A stretch of DNA of 64,000 bases from Aliihoeflea aestuarii. Lineage in GTDB: Bacteria > Pseudomonadota > Alphaproteobacteria > Rhizobiales > Rhizobiaceae. The stretch covers positions 186,001-250,000 of the forward strand of contig NZ_JAAAMK010000004.1 in assembly GCF_024105665.1 (NCBI RefSeq), written 5' to 3'. Below, in pieces: positions 58,053-64,000 of this stretch. The position numbers were made by a program, and so were the translations under genes. The notes beneath the pieces were generated by a model. That model was not told the origin of the DNA and did no database searches. It saw only the letters and a list, made by a program, of their open reading frames with translations. Each line of letters starts with the position of its first letter. Position 1 is the stretch's first letter.

Positions 58053-59509
58053 GTCGCATTCTCCTTCAGGTCCAGCCGCGCGCCGGCGTGAGCGGCGAGC
58101 GCTTGCGAACGCTCGAAATTGGCTCCGGCGACGGCGTCGCCGATGATCGTCATGACGGGGCCGGTCAAATCCTCACGGGCCTGTAATCTTGGCAGGTCGG
58201 CGAGCGTGCCGTGGAACAGGCGCTTGGCCGAAAGGCTTGCATTCTCGACCACGGCAACAGCCGTATCGGGCGCAAGGCCGGCATCGATCAGGCGCTGCGC
58301 CACGTCGGCGGCGACCGAGCGGCCCATATAGATCGCGACCGTCGCCCCACCGATCGCCAGACGCGCCCAGTCGGGAAGCGGCCCGCCCTTCAAATCGTGG
58401 CCGGTGGTGAACACCATGGAGGACGAGACGCCGCGAAGCGTAAGCGGCAATTCGAAATCGGCCGCAGCCGCGAATGCGGCCGTCACACCCGGCACAAACT
58501 CATAGGAGATGCCGGCATCGCGCAGCGCAGCCATTTCCTCGCCGGCGCGGCCGAAGACGAGCGGGTCGCCCGATTTCAACCGCACGACGCGCTTGCCCTG
58601 ACGGCCAAGTTCGACCAGCAGTGCGTTGATCTGACTTTGAGTCTTCGAATGGCAGCCCTTGCGCTTGCCGGCCGCGATCCGCTCCGCATCGCGGCGACCC
58701 ATGGCGATCACGGCCTCGGGAACAAGCGCATCGTGGACGATCACGTCGGCTTCCATCAAAAGGCGATGCGCGCGCAGCGTCAAAAGGTCTTCCGCGCCCG
58801 GTCCCGCACCGACCAGCGCCACATGACCTTGCGTTGCGCCGCCGCGTTCCAGCAGCGCGGTGGCCGTGCCGCGCGCGGCATCGACCTGTCCGACATCGAT
58901 CTGGCGCGCCGTTTCGCCGGTGAAGAATTCCTTCCAGAAGCGCCGGCGCGCGACACCGCGCGGCACGCGCTTTTCGACCGCGTCGCGAAAACCGGCGGCA
59001 AGACGTGCCAGAGCGCCGAGCTGCGGGCTCAGCATGAGGTCGATGCGCGCCCGGATCATCTGCGCGAGGACCGGCCCCGCGCCTTCCGTTCCGATCGCGA
59101 CCGCGACCGGTGCGCGGTTGACCAGCGCGGGCGTGAAGAAGTCGCACAATTCCGGCCGGTCGACCGCGTTGACCGGAATGCGCAGGGCGCGCGCGTCCGC
59201 GACGATGCGCCGGTCGGCATCCAGATCGTCGGTCGCGGCGAAAACGAGCGCGGCATCCGCGATCAATTCGGCACGATAGGTCGCGCTCAGGATCTCGACG
59301 CCGTTCACTGCTGCCCAATCGGCAAGCTGCGCCGTCGGTTCGACGGCAATGATGCGCAGATGAGCGCTGGACTGCACCATCAGCCGCGCCTTGGCGAACG
59401 CCTCGTCGCCCGCGCCGACGATGGCGACGACACGCCCTTCGACCTTGGCGAAGATCGGAAAGGCGTTGAGGCGCGCAACAGGCGTATCGATGATGGTGGA
59501 ACGGGACAT
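58049..59509 (-). CDS. cysG: siroheme synthase CysG
   Basis: A 486-residue trifunctional enzyme. The N-terminal precorrin-2 dehydrogenase/ferrochelatase (FAKVEGRVVAIVGAGDEAFAK) and linker are followed by the C-terminal uroporphyrinogen-III methyltransferase (VALVGAGPGAEDLLTLRAHR, VRLKSGDPLVFGRAGEE, MVFTTGH). It makes sirohaem for the sulfite reductase encoded next. ATG 59509 is chosen; the frame runs 23 codons further. It is the first gene of cysG-DUF2849-cysI-DUF934. Confidence 0.92.
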   Translation of the reverse strand: MSRSTIIDTPVARLNAFPIFAKVEGRVVAIVGAGDEAFAKARLMVQSSAHLRIIAVEPTAQLADWAAVNGVEILSATYRAELIADAALVFAATDDLDADRRIVADARALRIPVNAVDRPELCDFFTPALVNRAPVAVAIGTEGAGPVLAQMIRARIDLMLSPQLGALARLAAGFRDAVEKRVPRGVARRRFWKEFFTGETARQIDVGQVDAARGTATALLERGGATQGHVALVGAGPGAEDLLTLRAHRLLMEADVIVHDALVPEAVIAMGRRDAERIAAGKRKGCHSKTQSQINALLVELGRQGKRVVRLKSGDPLVFGRAGEEMAALRDAGISYEFVPGVTAAFAAAADFELPLTLRGVSSSMVFTTGHDLKGGPLPDWARLAIGGATVAIYMGRSVAADVAQRLIDAGLAPDTAVAVVENASLSAKRLFHGTLADLPRLQAREDLTGPVMTIIGDAVAGANFERSQALAAHAGARLDLKENAT

Positions 59510-59712
59510 GACGCCATTCTCGCGGATCGACGGCGTCCGGTTAAGGAACGGCGTCGTTCGCGCATGCGGCGGGCGCAATCATTTTTCGCTCGATTGATGA
59601 ATACGGGGAAAATTATTCCAGCACAGTCGCGGATCGGCCTGGAAACGCTACGGAACACCTCTCCGCCGCGCCGCGTTGGTTCCAGCGTAAACAACACAAC
59701 GAGGAGTCTGCG

Positions 59713-60165
59713 ATGAACGCGATCAAGATCGATCATGACGCATGGGTCGTCGTCGCCGATGGCGAAAAGGCGCTGTTCCTGCGCAATGAGGGCGACGCCG
59801 AATATCCCCATCTGGAAGTCTTCCGCGAGATGCAGGACGACAATCCGCCGACCCGCGATCAAGGCACGGACCGGCCTGGCCGCATGCAGGATGCCGGACG
59901 TACCGCCCATCGCAGCGCTGTCGAGGAGACGGACTGGCATCGCATCGAAAAGGAGCGGTTCGCCAAGGAGATCGCGGAACGGCTCTACAAGCTCGCCCAT
60001 CGCGGCAATTTCAGGAAACTGGTGGTCGTCGCGCCGCCGCTCGTGCTCGGCGAATTGCGCAAGGAGTTCCACAAGGAAGTCACCGACCGAATCACGGCGG
60101 AAGTCGCCAAAACGCTGACCAACCACCCGATCGACGAGATCGAGAAGAACCTGATGGCCGCCTAG
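59713..60165 (+). CDS. host attachment family protein (baeRF-like)
   Basis: A 150-residue protein of the family annotated as host attachment protein, with archaeal-eRF1-like fold (DAWVVVADGEKALFLRN, RKLVVVAPPLVLGELRKEF). The name stems from an Agrobacterium attachment locus; the molecular function, perhaps ribosome- or RNA-linked, is not settled. A GAGG sequence precedes the ATG. Monocistronic and overlapping the convergent hydrolase 3' end by 4 bases. Confidence 0.82.
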   Translation: MNAIKIDHDAWVVVADGEKALFLRNEGDAEYPHLEVFREMQDDNPPTRDQGTDRPGRMQDAGRTAHRSAVEETDWHRIEKERFAKEIAERLYKLAHRGNFRKLVVVAPPLVLGELRKEFHKEVTDRITAEVAKTLTNHPIDEIEKNLMAA

Positions 60166-60995
60166 CCTTTCAGGAACGCGCGCAAAAGGTCGATTTCGCG
60201 CGCGCTCGTCAGCGTCGGGGCATGGCCGTAATCGTCCAGCGTCACGAGGCGCGGCTTCGGTCCGCGCTTTGTCATCGCGTCGGCCGTCTCGGCGGACAGA
60301 ACGTCGGACGTCGCGCCGCGGATCAACAAGGCGGGAATGTCGATCGCATCGTAGACCGGCCAGATGTCGAAATCGCCGGTCTGTCCCTTCAACGGCACGA
60401 CGATCCCCGGATCGTAGTGAACCGTCACGCGCCCGTCGTCGGTGCGGCGCATCGACGTATCGGCCATGCGCCGCCAGAAGGCCTCGTCATTTTCGCCGAA
60501 CGGCGCATAGACCGTTCGCAGCCAGGCCTCGAATTCGCCGAGCGTGTCGAATACGGGTGGATTGCCGACATAGTCGACGATCCTTTCAAGCCCTTCGCCG
60601 GAGATTTCTGGTCCGACGTCGTTGATTACCAGATGGGAGATGCGATCCTTGAGGGAACCGGCGGCAAGAACCATACCGAGCAGGCCGCCCATCGACGTGC
60701 CAATCCAGCGGACGCGTTCGATGCCGTAATGGTCAAGCATCGCCACCGCCGTCGCGCCATAGGTCGCATAGGAATAATCGCCCGGATCGGCCGCCCAGCC
60801 CGACAGGCCGCGCCCGATCGTATCGGGGCACAGGACGAAATATATGTCGGACAGCGCGCTTGCCGCCTCGTCGAAATCGCGCCCCGTGCGCGCCAGCCCG
60901 TGCCACATGACGAGCGGCGGGCTCGCCGGGTCGCCCCATTCGGTGACGTGCAGCTCGAAGCCGGCGGCGCGAATGCAGGTCGAGCGAGAAGTCAT
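60162..60995 (-). CDS. alpha/beta hydrolase
   Basis: A 277-residue alpha/beta-hydrolase-fold enzyme without signal peptide. The oxyanion HG region is MWHGLARTG, the nucleophile elbow GTSMGG and the catalytic His in DYGHAPTL; the acid is in RGATSDVLS. Probably an esterase or C-C hydrolase. It follows the SDR gene by 19 bases on the same strand, so they may act in one pathway. Confidence 0.85.
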   Translation of the reverse strand: MTSRSTCIRAAGFELHVTEWGDPASPPLVMWHGLARTGRDFDEAASALSDIYFVLCPDTIGRGLSGWAADPGDYSYATYGATAVAMLDHYGIERVRWIGTSMGGLLGMVLAAGSLKDRISHLVINDVGPEISGEGLERIVDYVGNPPVFDTLGEFEAWLRTVYAPFGENDEAFWRRMADTSMRRTDDGRVTVHYDPGIVVPLKGQTGDFDIWPVYDAIDIPALLIRGATSDVLSAETADAMTKRGPKPRLVTLDDYGHAPTLTSAREIDLLRAFLKG

Positions 60996-61014
60996 GACCG
61001 GTGCTTTTCAGTCA

Positions 61015-61764
61015 TCAGACGTGCTGGCCGCCATTGATGTGGATTTCGGCGCCGGTCACATAGGACGCCTGTTCCGAGCACAGGAAATAGATCGTCTCGG
61101 CAACTTCGGACGTCGAACCGAGCCGGCGCAGCGGAATCGTCTCGACGATCTTCTCCGTGCCCGGCGACAGGATCGATGTTTCGATCTCGCCCGGCGCGAT
61201 CGAATTGACGCGGATGCCGTGCGGGCCGAAATCGGCGGCCATCTCGCGCGACAGCGAGGAGAGTGCGGCCTTCGACGTCGCATAGGCCGTGCCGGCGAAG
61301 GGATGGACACGGCTGCCGACGATCGACGTGACGTTGACGATCGACCCCTTTGCCGCGGCAAGCTCCTTGAAGAGGCCGCGCGCGAGCATGATCGGCGCGA
61401 AGAAATTGACCTGAAACACGTCGCGCCAGACATGCATGGGCGTTTCGAACGAATTCATGCGTTTGCCGCCGTCGAGCTTTGGCGAGATCGCGGCATTGTT
61501 GACGAGCGCGTGAAGCTCGCCTCCCTGCTCTTCGAGCCGGTGGCGGATTTCCGATACCGCCGAGCCGACATCCTCGGGGTCCGACAAATCGATCTTGATG
61601 TGGTCTTCCGGCCCCGCCGGCCATGGGCAATCCTCGGCGAATGCCTGCCGCGAACAGGTGATGACGCGCCAGCCCTCGCGCGAGAAGCGCTTGACGGTGG
61701 CATGGCCGATACCGCGGCTCGCGCCGGTCAGCACCAGGGTCTTTCGGGCGGTCGTTTCAGCCAT
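61015..61764 (-). CDS. short-chain dehydrogenase/reductase
   Basis: A 249-residue classical SDR. TGASRGIG binds NAD(P), NNAA stabilises the sheet, the catalytic Ser is in VTSIVGS, YATSK supplies Tyr and Lys, and the C-terminus ends in the usual VTGAEIHINGG. The substrate is unknown. First gene of a two-gene unit with the alpha/beta hydrolase. Confidence 0.88.
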   Translation of the reverse strand: MAETTARKTLVLTGASRGIGHATVKRFSREGWRVITCSRQAFAEDCPWPAGPEDHIKIDLSDPEDVGSAVSEIRHRLEEQGGELHALVNNAAISPKLDGGKRMNSFETPMHVWRDVFQVNFFAPIMLARGLFKELAAAKGSIVNVTSIVGSRVHPFAGTAYATSKAALSSLSREMAADFGPHGIRVNSIAPGEIETSILSPGTEKIVETIPLRRLGSTSEVAETIYFLCSEQASYVTGAEIHINGGQHV

Positions 61765-61861
61765 CGGGTCATCCTTGCGTGATGCCCGTATCTAGACGAG
61801 CGCGCCCGACTTTACGAGAGGCGATATAAGCCGGTCGGCATCGGCCCCGTTTCGCGGCGGC

Positions 61862-62557
61862 CTAAAGCCGTGTCACCATGCGGTATCTTGAAGGATGCAC
61901 CATGCGCACGAGCGTGATCGGTCGCTCCGCCAGCCAGGTGATGCGCTCACCGACGAAGACCGGTGCACCGGGTGCGATTCCAAGATGCTGCGCTTCCTTG
62001 CCCGCCGCGTCGGCGAAGAAGGAGAACTCGGCATGGGTGAAGGGCGCGGTTTCGACCAGCCATTCGTTCGGCCCGATTGCCGAAAAGTCGGCGTCTTGCG
62101 CGGCCGGAACGGTATCCAAGATGATGTACCGGTCCTCGAACTGGAACGGCGCGCTGCCCGCAAGATGCAGCGCCTGCACATGGCGAAGACGCGCTCCGTC
62201 GGCAAGTCCCAGCCGTTCGGCGACCTGCCCCTTAGCGCCGACGACCACGCTCGACAAAAACCGGTAACCATAGACCTGCCCCGCCGCCTCCACTTCGTGC
62301 CGCACGAGCGGAATGGCGAAACGCGCCTCGCGCACGGGGTGGAGCGCGACGCGCGTTCCCGCCTTGCGGCGACGCTCGACCAGACCCTGCTCGGCGAGTT
62401 CCCGCAGGGCGCGGTTGACCGTGGCTCTCGCTGCGCCGAACTCGCCCGCCAGCGCCTCCTCGCCGGGGATCAGCGCGCCGGGCAGCCAGACGCGGCTGGC
62501 GATACGGCGCGAAATCTCGTCGCGGATGGTGCGGTAAGAAGCGCGGGATCGGGTCAC
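61862..62557 (-). CDS. hutC: histidine utilisation repressor HutC (GntR family)
   Basis: A 231-residue GntR/HutC regulator. The winged helix (SYRTIRDEISRRIASRVWLPG, GAARATVNRALRELAEQGLV) is followed by a UTRA ligand domain (FQFEDRYIILDTVP, then VGERITWL) that senses urocanate or related intermediates. The start is a GTG at 62557 whose TGA overlap with the hutF stop (GTGA) shows translational coupling. It represses the hut operon, probably via the palindrome upstream of hutF. Confidence 0.88.
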   Translation of the reverse strand: MTRSRASYRTIRDEISRRIASRVWLPGALIPGEEALAGEFGAARATVNRALRELAEQGLVERRRKAGTRVALHPVREARFAIPLVRHEVEAAGQVYGYRFLSSVVVGAKGQVAERLGLADGARLRHVQALHLAGSAPFQFEDRYIILDTVPAAQDADFSAIGPNEWLVETAPFTHAEFSFFADAAGKEAQHLGIAPGAPVFVGERITWLAERPITLVRMVHPSRYRMVTRL

Positions 62558-63921
62558 AGACGGTCCATGATCGAGGAAAGGCAGACACCGTACCGCGCGG
62601 ATATCGCCTCGCGCGCGATGTGGCGTCCTCCCCTTACCATATGGCGGCCCGCCGACCAGACATCCGTGACCGCTTCGCGGCTGCCGGCGAAGATCCAGCC
62701 GTCGAGGACGAAATCCTCCTTCAAACCATGAAGACCATCGCGCGTCGGATCGATGGCGACCATGTCGGCGAACCTGCCCACTTCGATCGCGCCAGACGAG
62801 CGGCCGAGCGCCTGCGCGCCGCCGCCAAGTGCGGCATCGTAAAGGCGTCGCCCCACCGAGCCACCGGGTTGCGCCAGCACAACGCGGGCGCGGTCGCGAA
62901 GGCGCTGCGAATAATCGAGCTGGCGCAATTCGCCGATGGTCGAGATCGAAATGTTGGAATCCGATCCGATGCCGAGCCGTCCGCCATGGTCCAGAAAGCG
63001 GTCGCCGTCGAAAATGCCGTCGCCGAGATTGGCTTCGGTGACGGAGCAAAGCCCGGCGACCGCGCCTGTCGCGGCGAGCGCGACGGTTTCGCCGGGCGTC
63101 ATATGCGTGCAGTGGATCAGGCACCAGCGCGCGCCGACCTCGTGGTTGGCGAGAAGCCATTCCATCGGCCGCGCGCCAAGGACGGCGAGCGTTTCGTCGA
63201 TCTCGGCTTCCTGCTCGGCGATGTGCATGTGGATCGGGCGGTCGGGCCTGAACCGTGCAAGTTCGGCAAGGTCTTCTACCGGAACCGCGCGCAGCGAATG
63301 CGGCGCAATGCCGACGGTCACGTCGTCGCGCCCTGCCGAGAGCGTCTCGGAGCGTTCAACCAGCCGCATGAAACCGTCGAGCGAATTGGCGAAGCGAAGC
63401 TGCCCGCCCTTGAGCAGTCGCCCGTCGACACCGCCCTGCGCGTAGTGGACGGGCAACAGCGTCAGCCCGATGCCGGTCATCTCGCTGGCCGCACAAATGC
63501 GCGCGGCAAGCTCGCCCGGATCGTCATAGGCGCCGCCGCCCTGCCGGTTGTGGAGATAGTGGAACTCGGCCACGGACGAAAAGCCGGCTTCCTGCATCTC
63601 CATGAAGGCGAAGGCGGCGATGGCCTCGATCTCGTCCGGCGAGAGAATGTCGAGGAAGCGGTACATAACCTCGCGCCACGTCCAGAAGGAATCGCGCCCG
63701 CTCGGGCCGCGCCGCTCCGTCAGGCCGGCCATGGCGCGCTGGAAGGTATGGCTGTGGAGATTGGAGAGCGCGGGGAGAAGCACCTCCACGCGCTCGCTTT
63801 CGACGGACGGCGCGGCGTCCGCCTCGACCTTGCCGATCCGCCCGTCATCACCGATTTCGACGCGGACGTGTTTGCGCCAGCCATCGGCAAGAAGTGCTGT
63901 CTGGGCGAAGATGGCAGTCAT
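62554..63921 (-). CDS. hutF: formimidoylglutamate deiminase
   Basis: A 455-residue amidohydrolase that converts N-formimino-glutamate to N-formyl-glutamate in the five-step histidine pathway. Metal ligands are in LSNLHSHTFQRAM, HMHIAEQ and IHCTHMTPGE, with the Asp in GIGSDSNISIS. HutF-specific length and the adjacent hutC support the call over guanine deaminase. Start ATG 63921 follows GGATTC. Remaining hut genes are not in this window on this side; those beyond hutC are absent. Confidence 0.9.
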   Translation of the reverse strand: MTAIFAQTALLADGWRKHVRVEIGDDGRIGKVEADAAPSVESERVEVLLPALSNLHSHTFQRAMAGLTERRGPSGRDSFWTWREVMYRFLDILSPDEIEAIAAFAFMEMQEAGFSSVAEFHYLHNRQGGGAYDDPGELAARICAASEMTGIGLTLLPVHYAQGGVDGRLLKGGQLRFANSLDGFMRLVERSETLSAGRDDVTVGIAPHSLRAVPVEDLAELARFRPDRPIHMHIAEQEAEIDETLAVLGARPMEWLLANHEVGARWCLIHCTHMTPGETVALAATGAVAGLCSVTEANLGDGIFDGDRFLDHGGRLGIGSDSNISISTIGELRQLDYSQRLRDRARVVLAQPGGSVGRRLYDAALGGGAQALGRSSGAIEVGRFADMVAIDPTRDGLHGLKEDFVLDGWIFAGSREAVTDVWSAGRHMVRGGRHIAREAISARYGVCLSSIMDRL

Positions 63922-63942
63922 GGCGAATCCCGATTGACACAA

Positions 63943-63956
63943 TATGTCTATACATA
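63943..63956. promoter_or_regulatory. putative HutC operator upstream of hutF
   Basis: The palindrome TATGT-CTAT-ACATA, 22 bases before the hutF start, resembles HutC/GntR operators (TGTATA-type half sites). On the minus strand a TATTAT at 63954-63959 could be the -10 box, so repressor binding would block it. The assignment rests on position and symmetry. Confidence 0.55.
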
Positions 63957-64000
63957 ATAGCGTAATCGCAGATCGGATTTTCTGCAAGCGGATGCCAATG

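Noticed and set aside
56053-58146. 697-codon plus-strand open frame
   Set aside because: It is exactly antisense to cysI and DUF2849. The GC-rich codon bias of the real gene keeps the opposite frame open, and the translation has no family features.
58211-59716. 501-codon plus-strand open frame
   Set aside because: Antisense shadow of cysG.

Overview
The window is GC-rich chromosomal DNA from an alphaproteobacterium, most likely of the order Hyphomicrobiales (Rhizobiales). The evidence is the family content and linkage: lptC-lptA-lptB-rpoN-hpf-ptsN in one block, IHF-beta next to SppA and LapA, Hsp20 followed by DUF1150, siroheme synthase-DUF2849-sulfite reductase-DUF934, an HWE histidine kinase, RNase PH divergent from HrcA, and HutC/HutF. 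No rRNA or tRNA gene and no CRISPR array was seen.

Layout. 1-29.3 kb is mostly conserved core: HAD phosphatase and secreted hydrolase, ornithine-cyclodeaminase family enzyme, lapA-ihfB-sppA, LPS transport and sigma-54 block, small heat-shock and nucleoside-salvage genes, CysZ-like and TRIC-like membrane proteins, grpE, gyrB, an HWE kinase with a stand-alone receiver, a P450, a Tat-exported cyclase, yraN-rsmI, a VOC protein with rdgB and hemW, rph and hrcA. 29.3-51.1 kb is an accessory island. It begins with an IS5-type transposase relic just after hrcA. Next come an AT-rich glycosyltransferase gene and an O-polysaccharide set: phosphomannomutase, ManC, Gmd, a perosamine-synthase-like aminotransferase, Wzm, Wzt and a NeuD/PerB-like acyltransferase. 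A second transposase relic follows, then a type VI secretion (T6SS) vgrG locus: VgrG, two unknowns, PAAR, a DUF4123 chaperone, a putative effector and a putative immunity protein. PutP, decayed CoA-transferase/AtuA-like and LysR genes and a second glycosyltransferase close the island. 51.3-64 kb is again ordinary: a small unknown protein, rpsU, a GGDEF-EAL protein, a methyltransferase, the assimilatory sulfite operon, a host-attachment-family protein, a hydrolase/SDR pair and the start of a histidine-utilisation operon.

How genes work together. The sugar genes give a complete predicted route from mannose-6-phosphate (and probably fructose-6-phosphate) to GDP-N-acylperosamine, with Wzm/Wzt as exporter, as in the smooth LPS of Brucella or Caulobacter. 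The lptCAB genes at 4.7-6.8 kb serve the later LPS transport step. The T6SS locus is an orphan vgrG module with no structural T6SS genes in the window. Its DUF4123 chaperone points to the next gene (44405-45155) as cargo.

Main unusual points. At least five protein-coding units between 37.7 and 49.8 kb carry frame lesions (an in-frame UGA, VgrG, PAAR, the putative effector, CoA-transferase, LysR), while about 50 core genes in the other 50 kb read cleanly. This points to local decay rather than uniform sequencing error, although three of the lesions can each be repaired by one base. A palindromic intergenic repeat of about 120 bp occurs twice. The putative T6SS effector/immunity genes have no function I can recognise and are the best candidates for something undescribed.
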